41,505 bases of DNA. Origin: Bacteroidales bacterium (GTDB lineage Bacteria; Bacteroidota; Bacteroidia; Bacteroidales; P3). The translations under genes were made by a program, and so were the position numbers. Position 1 is the stretch's first letter; every line of letters begins with the position of its first letter. A model generated the notes under the pieces. The model saw only the letters and a list, made by a program, of their open reading frames with translations. It did not search any database and had not been told where the DNA came from. The DNA lies in assembly GCA_016296345.1 (NCBI GenBank), contig JAEDJL010000017.1:1-41505 (forward strand), read 5' to 3'. This document shows, one piece after another, positions 32,236 through 40,643 of the stretch.

Positions 32236-32899
32236 ATATGTGATAATCGTTGCAGGCGGCAGCGGCAGACGAATGAGTGCTTCGGTAGAAAAACAATTTC
32301 TTCCCTTGGGTGAGAGTGTTGTTTTGATAGAAACGCTCAAAATGGTGAGCAGTTCCGTTCCCGATGCGAAGATTGTGTTGGTGCTTCCTATCGGACGGGC
32401 TGACTATTGGAGGAGCTTGTGCGACAAATACAACTGCCGGATTGCTCACAGCTTGGTCGAAGGAGGCAGCGAGAGGTTTTTTTCGGTCAAGGCTGCGATT
32501 GACAGCATTGAATGCATAGGCGAAAAAGCTCTTGTGGCAATTCATGACGGAGTGAGACCCTTTGCCGACAAGCAAATCTTTGACGAGTGCTTTGAAAAGG
32601 CGGCAGAGTGCGGTGCTGCGGTCTCTTGCTGCGATTGTACCGACTCTGTGAGGTATCAAAACAAGTCGATAGACCGCTCGGAGGTCAAACTTGTGCAGAC
32701 ACCTCAGTGCTTTGAGCTGTCGTTATTGCAAAAGGCATACGCCCAAACCTACAATCCGACCTTTACCGACGATGCTTCTGTTGTCGAAAGTCTCGGAACA
32801 GAGATAGCATTGGTCGAGGGAAAAAGAGAAAACATAAAATTGACAAAACCATTTGATTTTGTGATAGCAGAAAGTTTGATCAATGGAAAACTTAATTAA
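32213..32899 (+). CDS. ispD: 2-C-methyl-D-erythritol 4-phosphate cytidylyltransferase
   Basis: IspD makes CDP-methylerythritol in the MEP isoprenoid pathway. The protein has the nucleotide-binding start KYVIIVAGGSGRRMSA, EKQFLPLG, VEGGSERFFSVKAAI, VAIHDGVRPF, QTPQCFEL, TDDASVVE and a C-terminal ENIKLTKPFD. The ATG at 32213 overlaps queA by 23 bp and adds about eight residues before the usual family start. GTG at 32240, just after the queA stop, is an alternative. The gene also overlaps the next gene by 17 bp, indicating translational coupling across three genes. Confidence 0.92.
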   Translation: MQCSSYNKYVIIVAGGSGRRMSASVEKQFLPLGESVVLIETLKMVSSSVPDAKIVLVLPIGRADYWRSLCDKYNCRIAHSLVEGGSERFFSVKAAIDSIECIGEKALVAIHDGVRPFADKQIFDECFEKAAECGAAVSCCDCTDSVRYQNKSIDRSEVKLVQTPQCFELSLLQKAYAQTYNPTFTDDASVVESLGTEIALVEGKRENIKLTKPFDFVIAESLINGKLN

Positions 32900-34283
32900 A
32901 GACTTATTTTACAAAACCTACGGGGTGCAACCCTCAAACATAATACCGCTGTCGGCACACGGCTCGGCAAGGAGGTATTTTCGCATACTAAGTGCAACAG
33001 ACAGCGTTTTGGCAACTTACAACGAAGACAAGAAAGAAAATATCGCCTTTGTAGATTATGCCAAGCAGCTGAAACAACGAGGACTGAACGTTCCGGAAAT
33101 CATAGCCGTCGATTTGGACAATGGAGTGTATTTTCAAGAAGACTTGGGCGATGAAACGCTTTTTGATTTCTTGCAAAAGGCAGACGAAAATCAGATAAGG
33201 GACATTTATACCAAGATAGTGAAGTTGTTGCCTCGTTGGCAGGTTGAGGCAACTCGCGGCTTTGACTACACAAATGCCTATCCGAGAAAGCAGTTTGACG
33301 CTCAGAGCATTCAGTGGGACTTGAATTATTTCAAGTACTACTTTTTGAAATTGGCAGAAATACCATTTGATGAAGAAGGATTGGAAGAAGACTTCTCGGT
33401 TTTGAAGAGCTATCTTTTGGATACGAATTGTACCTATTTCCTATATAGGGATTTTCAGTCGCGAAACATCATGTTGGCAAAAGATGACGTCTATTTCATC
33501 GACTTTCAGGGTGCAAGACAAGGAGCGTTGCACTACGATTTGGCATCGCTTCTTTATGATGCCAAAGCCAATCTTGACGAAGATTTGAGAGAACAGCTTT
33601 TGCAGACCTATTTGGAGGAACTTTCCGGATACATAGAGGTCGATAAGCAGGACTTTATCGACAGATATTATGCGTATGTAACAATCCGAATTATGCAGGC
33701 AATGGGTTCGTATGGTTACAGGGGATATTTTCAGGGTAAGACACACTTTTTGCAAAGTATTCCTTACGCTTTGAAAAACATATCTTTGCTCAGAGAGAAA
33801 AAAAGATTGAAACTGCCGCTTGTTTACCTTGATAATGTGTTTGAAGCGATGATTGGCAGCGAGAAATTGAGAAATATATCAGAACAAGGCTACAAACTCA
33901 CTGTCAATATCAAGAGCTTCTCTTTCAAGAAGGGCTATCCGCATGACACCAGCGGAAACGGAGGCGGTTTTGTGTTTGATTGCAGATGTCTTCCCAACCC
34001 CGGACGATACGAAGAGTACAAACAACTTTGCGGAACAGACAAGCAGGTCATCGAATACTTGGAAAAAGAACCCGAAGTGGAGAAATTTTACCTTGCGGCA
34101 AAGACAATGATAGAGCAAAGCATAGACAAATACAAGCAAAGGAAGTTTACTTTTCTCAGTGTTTATTTTGGCTGTACCGGGGGCAGACATCGCAGTGTTT
34201 ATATGGCTCAACGTCTTGCACAAGAGCTTAAAAAAGACAGCAAACTCAATGTTGTGGTACAGCATGTTGAGCAAAACAGCTAA
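32883..34283 (+). CDS. Fusion of APH-type sugar kinase and RapZ C-terminal domain
   Basis: The 466-residue protein has two parts. Residues of about 1-300 form an aminoglycoside phosphotransferase-like kinase fold: SARRYFR, a catalytic-loop region YRDFQSRNIML (D190) and metal-binding IDFQGARQG (D207). This resembles AmgK, which phosphorylates MurNAc or GlcNAc. Residues of about 340-463 match the C-terminal domain of RapZ: FSFKKGYP, FDCRCLPNPGRYEEY and FGCTGGRHRSVYMAQRLA (GCTGG at 430-434). In E. coli that domain senses glucosamine 6-phosphate and binds small RNA. The RapZ P-loop domain is absent. The fusion is known in Bacteroidota, but the function is not settled. It overlaps ispD by 17 bp. 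Confidence 0.85.
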   Translation: MENLIKDLFYKTYGVQPSNIIPLSAHGSARRYFRILSATDSVLATYNEDKKENIAFVDYAKQLKQRGLNVPEIIAVDLDNGVYFQEDLGDETLFDFLQKADENQIRDIYTKIVKLLPRWQVEATRGFDYTNAYPRKQFDAQSIQWDLNYFKYYFLKLAEIPFDEEGLEEDFSVLKSYLLDTNCTYFLYRDFQSRNIMLAKDDVYFIDFQGARQGALHYDLASLLYDAKANLDEDLREQLLQTYLEELSGYIEVDKQDFIDRYYAYVTIRIMQAMGSYGYRGYFQGKTHFLQSIPYALKNISLLREKKRLKLPLVYLDNVFEAMIGSEKLRNISEQGYKLTVNIKSFSFKKGYPHDTSGNGGGFVFDCRCLPNPGRYEEYKQLCGTDKQVIEYLEKEPEVEKFYLAAKTMIEQSIDKYKQRKFTFLSVYFGCTGGRHRSVYMAQRLAQELKKDSKLNVVVQHVEQNS

Positions 34284-34301
34284 AAAAAAGAGGGAAGAAT
34301 A

Positions 34302-34331
34302 TTGCAAATTCAAACAAAACTATTACCTTTG
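34302..34331 (+). promoter_or_regulatory. Bacteroidota promoter for the 212-residue membrane protein gene
   Basis: TTG at 34302-34304 and TACCTTTG at 34324-34331 are separated by 19 bp. It probably drives the genes from 34392 to rsmD. Confidence 0.75.
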
Positions 34332-34391
34332 CAAGACCAAAGGAAGAGAAAAAACGATTTAGAGTAAAAACAAAAAAACAAACAATAAGCA

Positions 34392-35030
34392 ATGAAAGTT
34401 AGAAATATTATTTCGGTGGTACTTGCAATCGCCGCTGTGGCATTGGCAGTTGTATTATACAATTGTATAATGCACCCTGTGAAGTTTGACAATGAGTACA
34501 ATAAGCGTTCGGAAGAAGTAATCGCGAAGTTGAAAGACATTCGCGTTATTCAGGAGACTTATAAGCTGGCGAAAGGAGAATTTTGTGGCAATTTTGATAC
34601 CATGATGGTCTTCTTGAACGAAGGACGAGTGCCAATGGTAAAGAAAGTGGGTACATTGCCTGACGATATGACAGAGGCAGAAGCCTTGAAGCAAGGTATA
34701 TTGAAAAGAGACACCACTTACGTCAATCCGTTGGAGAAGTTGTACGAAGAAAAGAAACTTCAAACTCCGAGAGAAAAGATTGCCGACCTCAGATATATCC
34801 CACATTCTGAGAATGGAAAGACAGAATTTTCAATAGAGGCAAAGAAAATCAACAAGAGTGGCGTAGATGTGTCTGTCTTTTTGGTAACAGCACCTATCGA
34901 AACCTACACTTTCGGTATGGACAGACAAGATGTGATTAACCTCAAAGCCGAATTGGAAGACAAGAATAAATATGCAGGTTGGAAAGTTGGCGATTTGGAA
35001 CAACCAATCACCGATGGTAACTGGGAATAA
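34392..35030 (+). CDS. Membrane-anchored protein of unknown function
   Basis: The 212-residue protein has one N-terminal membrane helix (about residues 5-24), then a soluble domain that begins with a helix (EYNKRSEEVIAKLKDIRVIQ). The long hydrophobic helix followed by E..I..L..IR..Q..YK faintly resembles the start of type II pseudopilin-like proteins, but there is no clear prepilin cleavage site. I do not recognise the domain. It lies 18 bp before the DUF3822 gene and has its own promoter. Confidence 0.75.
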   Translation: MKVRNIISVVLAIAAVALAVVLYNCIMHPVKFDNEYNKRSEEVIAKLKDIRVIQETYKLAKGEFCGNFDTMMVFLNEGRVPMVKKVGTLPDDMTEAEALKQGILKRDTTYVNPLEKLYEEKKLQTPREKIADLRYIPHSENGKTEFSIEAKKINKSGVDVSVFLVTAPIETYTFGMDRQDVINLKAELEDKNKYAGWKVGDLEQPITDGNWE

Positions 35031-35048
35031 TCAACATTGTGAAAAATA

Positions 35049-35885
35049 ATGGGAACTTTTAATCTAAAACAACTGTATAAGGTTGATACAGATATAGTTG
35101 CCGCAGAAACAAGAATGTCCATTTGCTTGCAGGCAAATGGATTTTCTTTTTCACTGATTGGCAATGACTCACAAAAATTGTATGTTGTGGGAGAGTTTGA
35201 GTGCGACTTGTCAGGCACTATACCTACTGTAATGAACACAATCAAGGAATGCTTTGCCTCGATTGGCGTAAAGATGTTCCGATTTGCAAGCATCAGAGTG
35301 GTATGTACCACACAAAAAAATGTGTGGGTTCCCTATAAGCTGTTCGATATTGAAAAGAAGAAAGATTATCTCAAACCTGTTGCGGAGGTTCACGGCAACG
35401 AAACAGTGTTGTCAAACGTTTGCGAAAAGGTAGATGCGGTCAGCGTGTTTGCATACCCGATGCACAAATACAGCGGTGTCAAGATATTGATAAACAAGGC
35501 AGAGTATTGCTCTCAACAGCAGGTGTTGGCAGAGTATGCCTACGATATATCCGGATTTTCTTGCAATACCCTTTTGGTCAATAAGCGTCAGAATGCGTTG
35601 GACTTGACCTTGTTTAAGGGCAATACCTTCACGTTGAGCAACACAATCACTTACGACACCACCGAAGACATGATTTACAATCTGCTCTTTGTCTTGCAGC
35701 AGACCGAAGTCGATACAGAAGCGGTCAAATTGTTGATTACCGGAGACAATTATACGGAAGCGGAATTGCAAATGTTGAGACGCTATGTCAAAGATGTGTC
35801 ATACGCCAATCCTATGGAGAACATAAGAGTAGGAGTGGAGTTTGATGAGGTTAATTTGCAAAACTATTTCTTGGTTTTAGCATAA
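35049..35885 (+). CDS. DUF3822 family protein
   Basis: The 278-residue soluble protein has no signal peptide. Segments such as MSICLQANGFSFSLIG, YKLFD and the mid-protein SVFAYPMHKYSGVKILI fit DUF3822, a Bacteroidota family thought to have an actin/hexokinase-like (ASKHA) fold. It is usually encoded next to rsmD, as here, 7 bp away. The function is unknown. The 18-bp gap before it and the 7-bp gap after it place it in one unit with both neighbours. Confidence 0.8.
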   Translation: MGTFNLKQLYKVDTDIVAAETRMSICLQANGFSFSLIGNDSQKLYVVGEFECDLSGTIPTVMNTIKECFASIGVKMFRFASIRVVCTTQKNVWVPYKLFDIEKKKDYLKPVAEVHGNETVLSNVCEKVDAVSVFAYPMHKYSGVKILINKAEYCSQQQVLAEYAYDISGFSCNTLLVNKRQNALDLTLFKGNTFTLSNTITYDTTEDMIYNLLFVLQQTEVDTEAVKLLITGDNYTEAELQMLRRYVKDVSYANPMENIRVGVEFDEVNLQNYFLVLA

Positions 35886-35892
35886 TCTTGAT

Positions 35893-36435
35893 ATGAGAAT
35901 AATTGCCGGAGATTTGAGAGGTCGCAGACTGCATCCCCCTATGGGCTTGCCGGTTCGTCCGACCACAGATATGGCACGCGAAGCTCTCTTCAACATATTG
36001 CGAAACAGAGTGGAGTTTGACCAAGTGTCGGTATTGGATTTGTTTAGCGGCACGGGAGCAATAGGTTTCGAGTTTGTTTCGCGAGGAGTGAAGCATGTAA
36101 CCAGCGTAGAACTCAATCCAAAATGTGTAGATTTCCAAAAACGCACTGCAGAGGAGTTCGGATTGAACAATTTCGTAGCTTTGAGAATGGACGCTTTCAA
36201 CTTTTTGGGACGAAGCAGACAAGCGTTCGACATAGTCTTTGCAGACCCTCCATACGAGTTGAAACAATTTGACATCATACCCGAATTGGTTTTGAAAAGT
36301 TTTCTCAAACCATACGGCATCTTTGTTTTGGAACACAGCAAAGCCCACGACTTCAAAAGCAATCCTTACTTTGTCGAACAGAGACACTATGGCAAGGTGA
36401 ATTTCAGCTTTTTTCAAAAAGAACAAGAGGAATAA
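35893..36435 (+). CDS. rsmD: 16S rRNA (guanine(966)-N(2))-methyltransferase
   Basis: RsmD methylates G966 of 16S rRNA using SAM. The 180-residue protein has MRIIAGDLRGRRL, RPTTDMAREALFNIL, the SAM-binding DLFSGTGAIGFE (49-60) and the catalytic DPPYEL motif near residue 118. The length is typical. It starts 7 bp after the DUF3822 gene. Confidence 0.93.
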   Translation: MRIIAGDLRGRRLHPPMGLPVRPTTDMAREALFNILRNRVEFDQVSVLDLFSGTGAIGFEFVSRGVKHVTSVELNPKCVDFQKRTAEEFGLNNFVALRMDAFNFLGRSRQAFDIVFADPPYELKQFDIIPELVLKSFLKPYGIFVLEHSKAHDFKSNPYFVEQRHYGKVNFSFFQKEQEE

Positions 36436-36457
36436 CATCAGATTTTTTTACGATAAT

Positions 36458-37435
36458 ATGCAGAAGAAAGTAGCATGTATAGGCAATGCCTTGGTCGATA
36501 AGGTGTGTATGTTGCAGAGCGACAATTTGCTTTGCGAACAAAATCTCCCCAAAGGTAGTATGCAGTTGATAGACGAAAAGGAGAGCAAACGCCTTCAAGC
36601 CTTTACGCAAGAACTCAAAAGCACATTGGCAACAGGCGGTTCTGCTGCCAACACAGCAAGCGGAACAGCCAACATGGGTATAGAAACAACCTACATAGGA
36701 ATGGTTGGAGACGATGAACTCGGAGATTTTTATATCCAAGATATGCAGCAGAACAACATATCGACTTGTATTTTTCGCAATTCCGATATGCAGACCGGCT
36801 TGGCATTGGCACTTGTTTCGCCCGACGGAGAGAGAACCTTTGCCACCAACTTGGGAGCAGCAATTACCCTTTCGGTAGATAACATCGGCCAAAGTCTCTT
36901 TGAGGGCTGTGAATACCTGCACATCGAAGGCTATTTGATAAGCAACCACGACCTTTTTGAGAAAATAATCACCTGTGGCAGGCAGGCAGGTTGTAAAATC
37001 AGCATCGACCTTGCCTCATACAACGTTGTGGAAGAAAACCTTGACTATTTGAAGAGAGTATGCAAGGGAGTACACATCATTTTTGCCAATGAGGAAGAGG
37101 CAAAGGCTTTCAGCGGAAAAGAAGCCGAGGAAGCTCTCGAATACATTGCACAATATGCAGACATAGCAGTTGTGAAGGTGGGAGCGAAAGGCTCATTGAT
37201 TTCTTCGCAAGGAAAAGTTGTGAAGGTGGGAGAAACATTCCGCAACAAGATTGACACCACAGGAGCGGGAGATCTTTATGCAGGAGGCTTCTTGGCAGGA
37301 TTGTGTATGGACAAAGACCTGAGCATTTGCGGTAAAATGGGCAGCGTCTTGGCAGGAAACGTGATAGAAGTCATGGGAACCAAGATGGATTGCGAGCGTT
37401 GGAACAAGATTAAAACCGAAATAGCATCATTGTAA
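36458..37435 (+). CDS. PfkB-family carbohydrate/adenosine kinase
   Basis: The 325-residue protein belongs to the ribokinase/PfkB family. It shows GNALVDKV near the start, the substrate lid region TGGSAANTASGTANMG, GMVGDDELGDFY, and signature 2 DTTGAGDLYAGGFLAG with catalytic D272. In Bacteroidota such genes are annotated as adenosine kinase; inosine or sugar substrates are also possible. It lies 22 bp after rsmD and ends before an inverted repeat that marks the boundary with a convergent gene. Confidence 0.9.
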   Translation: MQKKVACIGNALVDKVCMLQSDNLLCEQNLPKGSMQLIDEKESKRLQAFTQELKSTLATGGSAANTASGTANMGIETTYIGMVGDDELGDFYIQDMQQNNISTCIFRNSDMQTGLALALVSPDGERTFATNLGAAITLSVDNIGQSLFEGCEYLHIEGYLISNHDLFEKIITCGRQAGCKISIDLASYNVVEENLDYLKRVCKGVHIIFANEEEAKAFSGKEAEEALEYIAQYADIAVVKVGAKGSLISSQGKVVKVGETFRNKIDTTGAGDLYAGGFLAGLCMDKDLSICGKMGSVLAGNVIEVMGTKMDCERWNKIKTEIASL

Positions 37436-37476
37436 AGAATAAAAGGCATTGATGTAATAGCAATACAGAGTATTGA

Positions 37477-37523
37477 AAACTCAAGTCGCCGTCTTCTGCA
37501 TCAGAAAACGGCGACTTGAGTTT
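37477..37523. repeat. Two-unit palindrome array J, also a bidirectional hairpin
   Basis: AAACTCAAGTCGCCGT (37477-37492) and ACGGCGACTTGAGTTT (37508-37523) form a 16-bp perfect inverted repeat with a 15-nt loop. The cores TCGCCGT (37486) and ACGGCGA (37508) are 22 bp apart, the same phase as the longer arrays. It lies between the convergent PfkB-kinase and four-helix-bundle genes and probably acts as a shared terminator, although the T-runs are short. Confidence 0.75.
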
Positions 37524-37542
37524 AATAATAAGTCCCTAAAAA

Positions 37543-38001
37543 TCAATATTCAAAACTCATCGAATCGTCGGTGTTGAAGTCTGTATCCAAAATCTGAGAA
37601 CGAGAGTTTTGATTTCTCTCACCATTTTTTTGCAAAGAAACAATCATTGCACCAACCATTTTGGTCATCTCAACCAAGGTTTCGTGCGATTGCTCGTATT
37701 GTTCGTTGTCAAACACTCCATTTTTGAAAGCCAAAGTAGAAATGACAACGCAAGTTCTTATCTCGCTTTTGGCATCTTTCAAAAATTGAATAAACTGAGG
37801 TTTGTGTCTTGCAGAGCCTTCGGCAATGTTTTCTGCAATTTTTGATGCGGCAAGAGCCAAAGGTTTGAGAATGACTTTTTTCTCGAAATCGCTTGCAGAT
37901 TCGGATTGTTGCATTACCCATTTGAAGTAGTCTAATGCTTTGTCGTACACTCTTAAATCTTCAAATCTGAAAAAGCTGACTGTCTTGGTTTGATTTTCCA
38001 T
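37543..38001 (-). CDS. Four-helix-bundle protein (S23 / 23S intervening-sequence protein family)
   Basis: The 152-residue protein has FEDLRVYDKALDYF near the start and the family segment ASKIAENIAEGSARH..QFIQFLKDAKSE, followed by two more helices. Family members are usually about 120 residues. This one has an extra polar C-terminal tail of about 25 residues (from GERNQNSR to the end). These proteins form pentameric four-helix bundles, and some act in diversity-generating retroelements (Avd), but no reverse transcriptase is nearby. The role here is unknown. Confidence 0.85.
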   Translation of the reverse strand: MENQTKTVSFFRFEDLRVYDKALDYFKWVMQQSESASDFEKKVILKPLALAASKIAENIAEGSARHKPQFIQFLKDAKSEIRTCVVISTLAFKNGVFDNEQYEQSHETLVEMTKMVGAMIVSLQKNGERNQNSRSQILDTDFNTDDSMSFEY

Positions 38002-38031
38002 AATGATTAAATTGTTGGGTTAGTAAATGTT

Positions 38032-39015
38032 TTATTTTATTCCTGCAAAATATTTCATGAATTGAACACGATGGAATGCCGATGAGTTGTCATTCTTTCC
38101 GACAGCCAACTTCCCTTTGAACTCATCTATGTTTTTGAAACCCTTTTCTTCCATCCATTGAACCAATCGGGCATTTGCCTCACTGATAAACTCCACTCCC
38201 TGCTCATACACAGCCGAAACAACCTGCACTGTTGAAGCTCCTGCCAACAAAAGTTTTATCACATCGTCGGGTTTGTGAACGCCTCCGCCTGCTGTCAGCG
38301 GACAGTGGACGATGTTTGAGAGAATTGCCGTCCAACGAATAACATTCGGCAAATCGCTTGGTGAAGAGAAAACGTTTGAAGGCTCAACACTCATTTTGTC
38401 AATGTTAATGTCCTGTCCTGCAAAGCGGTTGAAGACGTGTAGATTGGAAATACCCATCCACGAAATCTTCTGAGCAAACCTTGCAAGAGAAGAAAAATAA
38501 GAACTAATCTTTATAGATATTGGAATAGACAAAGCACGTTTCATGCTTTGAATGACATCTTCATAAAAACGTTCCACGTCATCAGTAGTCAGGTTCACGT
38601 CCGAAGGAAGGATAAACATATTTAGTTCCACACCATCGGCACCTGCCTGCTCCATCTTGCCTGCAAAAGAAATCCATTGAGAAGCCGAAACGCAATTCAC
38701 ACTCGCAATCACGGGAATTGAAAGCTCGGCTTTTGCATTCTTGATAAGATTTACATATTTGTCAAGAGACTGTTCCTGAGTGTGAGAAACAACATAGTCG
38801 TATGTCTCGGGAGAGAAACCAAAATCAAAAGAAAAATTTACCGAGTTTGCCATCTCTTGCAAAATCTGCTCTTCAAAAACAGACTTCAAAATTACGGCAC
38901 CGGCACCTGCCTGTTCGATTTTTTTTAATGTATCCAAGTCGGAAGTCAATCCGCAACTGCCGACAACAACAGGGCTTTTAATCTTTAACCCCATGAAATT
39001 AGTTGTAGTATCCAT
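38032..39015 (-). CDS. Dihydroorotate dehydrogenase-like protein
   Basis: The start at 39015 (MDTTTNFMGLKIKSPVVVGSCGLT) matches the family and follows a good promoter; the open frame further upstream is not typical. The ~327-residue TIM-barrel protein has FMN-binding features: PVIASVNC, GADGVELNMF, SIKISSY and TAGGGVHKPDDV, then GASTVQVVSAVY. It lacks clear traits of a true class 1A PyrD and is usually annotated as dihydroorotate dehydrogenase-like. A real substrate is not assigned. Its stop is 30 bp from the four-helix-bundle gene, and the two may be co-transcribed. Confidence 0.85.
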   Translation of the reverse strand: MDTTTNFMGLKIKSPVVVGSCGLTSDLDTLKKIEQAGAGAVILKSVFEEQILQEMANSVNFSFDFGFSPETYDYVVSHTQEQSLDKYVNLIKNAKAELSIPVIASVNCVSASQWISFAGKMEQAGADGVELNMFILPSDVNLTTDDVERFYEDVIQSMKRALSIPISIKISSYFSSLARFAQKISWMGISNLHVFNRFAGQDINIDKMSVEPSNVFSSPSDLPNVIRWTAILSNIVHCPLTAGGGVHKPDDVIKLLLAGASTVQVVSAVYEQGVEFISEANARLVQWMEEKGFKNIDEFKGKLAVGKNDNSSAFHRVQFMKYFAGIK

Positions 39016-39036
39016 AGTAACCTTCAATTTAGGAGG

Positions 39037-39067
39037 CAAAGGTATGAAATTATTTCTTACGCAACAA
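39037..39067 (-). promoter_or_regulatory. Bacteroidota promoter for the DHOD-like gene
   Basis: On the minus strand TACCTTTG (39044-39037) is preceded by TTG (39067-39065) at a 20-bp distance. The -7 box is 22 bp before the ATG. Confidence 0.75.
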
Positions 39068-39158
39068 ATAAATTTCAAGAAAAGATGATAAATTTTTGGT
39101 TTTTCTCTCGGATAAGCAAACAAAAGCACCCCAAGTTCACATTTTCAAACAAAAATTC

Positions 39159-39187
39159 TTGCATTTCAAGAAGAAAACGTATCTTTG
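39159..39187 (+). promoter_or_regulatory. Bacteroidota promoter for the TPR protein gene
   Basis: TTG at 39159-39161 and TATCTTTG at 39180-39187 are separated by 18 bp. The -7 box is 40 bp before the ATG at 39227. Confidence 0.75.
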
Positions 39188-39226
39188 CAAACTGAAAAAA
39201 TAAACTTAGTACAAAAAGGATTGAAA

Positions 39227-39919
39227 ATGGATACAGAGAAGAACATCACAAATCAAGAAAATCACGAAGACAAGAGCTTCAATGTAGGCGAATTGGTATC
39301 AAGTTCCGAACAATTTTTAGAGAAGAACCGCAAGGTAATCATTATCATTTTGGCAGTTGTGGTGCTTGGAATAGGAGGATTCTTTGCATACAAATACCTA
39401 TATGCAGCACCAAGAGAGAAAAATGCAAGTGCAGAACTATTTGCAGCACAGCAATACTTTCAAAACGAAGACTTTGAAAAGGCATTGAAAGGCGACGGAA
39501 AGCACGGAGGATTGTTGAACATAATAGACGAATACGGCTCGACAAAGAGCGGAAAGTTGGCATCGTACTACGCAGGTGTCATCTACTTGCAAAAAGGCGA
39601 ATACCAAAAAGCAATAGACTACTTGTCAGACTTTTCGACCGACGACGTGTTTATGAAATATCAAACCAAAGCACTCCTTGGCGATGCTTATGCAGAATTG
39701 AACCAATTAGACAAGGCAATATCATATTACAAAGAAGCAGTCAAAGGCGACAACGACCTTTCCACACCTTTCGTTTTGATGAAGATGGGACAAATATATG
39801 AGATGCAAAACAAGAACAAAGAAGCCTTGGATTGCTACAAACAAATAAAGAAAGACTATCCAAGCTCGATGGAATACAGAGAAGTCGAGAAATACATTTC
39901 AAGAATAGAAGCCCTCTGA
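39227..39919 (+). CDS. Membrane-anchored tetratricopeptide-repeat protein (YfgM-like)
   Basis: The ATG at 39227 is chosen because a longer frame would begin with a TTG inside the -7 box. The 230-residue protein has a short polar N-terminus, one membrane helix (about 36-58) and then TPR helices (AAQQYFQNEDFEKAL, YYAGVIYLQKGEYQKAIDYL, LLGDAYAELNQLDKAISYY, KMGQIYEMQNKNKEALDCY). This is the layout of YfgM, a periplasmic chaperone partner of the Sec translocon. That specific role is inferred from layout only. A strong terminator follows. Confidence 0.85.
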   Translation: MDTEKNITNQENHEDKSFNVGELVSSSEQFLEKNRKVIIIILAVVVLGIGGFFAYKYLYAAPREKNASAELFAAQQYFQNEDFEKALKGDGKHGGLLNIIDEYGSTKSGKLASYYAGVIYLQKGEYQKAIDYLSDFSTDDVFMKYQTKALLGDAYAELNQLDKAISYYKEAVKGDNDLSTPFVLMKMGQIYEMQNKNKEALDCYKQIKKDYPSSMEYREVEKYISRIEAL

Positions 39920-39946
39920 GCCGACATTCTCAAATAATAAACAACA

Positions 39947-39986
39947 AAAAAGCTGCCCGACAATCATTCGTCGGGCAGCTTTTTTG
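39947..39986 (+). terminator. Terminator of the TPR protein gene
   Basis: AAAAAGCTGCCCGAC (39947-39961) pairs perfectly with GTCGGGCAGCTTTTT (39970-39984) around an 8-nt loop and ends in a T-run. It lies 28 bp after the stop. Confidence 0.9.
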
Positions 39987-40299
39987 TTTGATGCGAATAC
40001 TATATTCAGATAATTTACCACCATTGCAACAAACAATATGTTATTTGTTTGAATACAAAAACCGGTAAGTAAAAATAATATGATAACATTGCAAGGGTAA
40101 AAGCACTCTGCTTGTATGAGTCTGTGTTTTGACTTAGAAAGCCAAATAACAACTTCTTTCTATATTTTTCGACGATAAAAATCAAGGATTTTAAGCGATA
40201 GGTTTGGGTAAATTTTTCACCTGTTTTGTGAGCCAAATGAGGCTTTTTCGGACTGAGGTTTTACCTTGCTGCAACAACATAAGGGTTTTTGCTCACTAA

Positions 40300-40450
40300 T
40301 ACGAAGTCTTTTTGAAAAAAGACGAAGTGTTAGCACACAAAAGACGAAGGATTAGCGAGCTTAAGTCTTCGTCTTTTTTCAAAAAGATGCAGTCTTATTT
40401 TACCCGCACTAACACTTACTTTGCTTAAATCAACACTTATTTTGCAAACA
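40300..40450. repeat. 21-bp phased array I with different cores, plus a long inverted repeat
   Basis: ACGAAG-type cores lie at 40301, 40322 and 40344, and the inverse CTTCGT at 40367. AACACTTA occurs at 40411 and 40432, 21 bp apart. A 21-bp perfect inverted repeat (40307-40327 and 40367-40387, TCTTTTTGAAAAAAGACGAAG in one arm, written in two parts as TCTTTTTGAAAA and AAGACGAAG) spans 39 nt. The period and the TTTTTGAAAAA spacers match array D, but the cores differ. The remainder of 39987-40704 shows no convincing gene. Confidence 0.65.
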
Positions 40451-40643
40451 CCTAAAACTCAAACGATTGCTAAACGCTCAAATACTCGCAAAAATCGACC
40501 CCGACACTGACCGACCTCAAAAAATCGCCTGCATTTCGGCTTAAGAGACCGCCAAATGTTAAATAATTTGCTTGCGGAAACTTAATCGGTGTTGCGGAAT
40601 ACAAAACGATAACAACCTTTCTCCGAACAGATGACAAATAGAA

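Noticed and set aside
37543..38001. Diversity-generating retroelement component (Avd-like four-helix bundle)
   Set aside because: No reverse transcriptase or template/variable repeat pair was found nearby.
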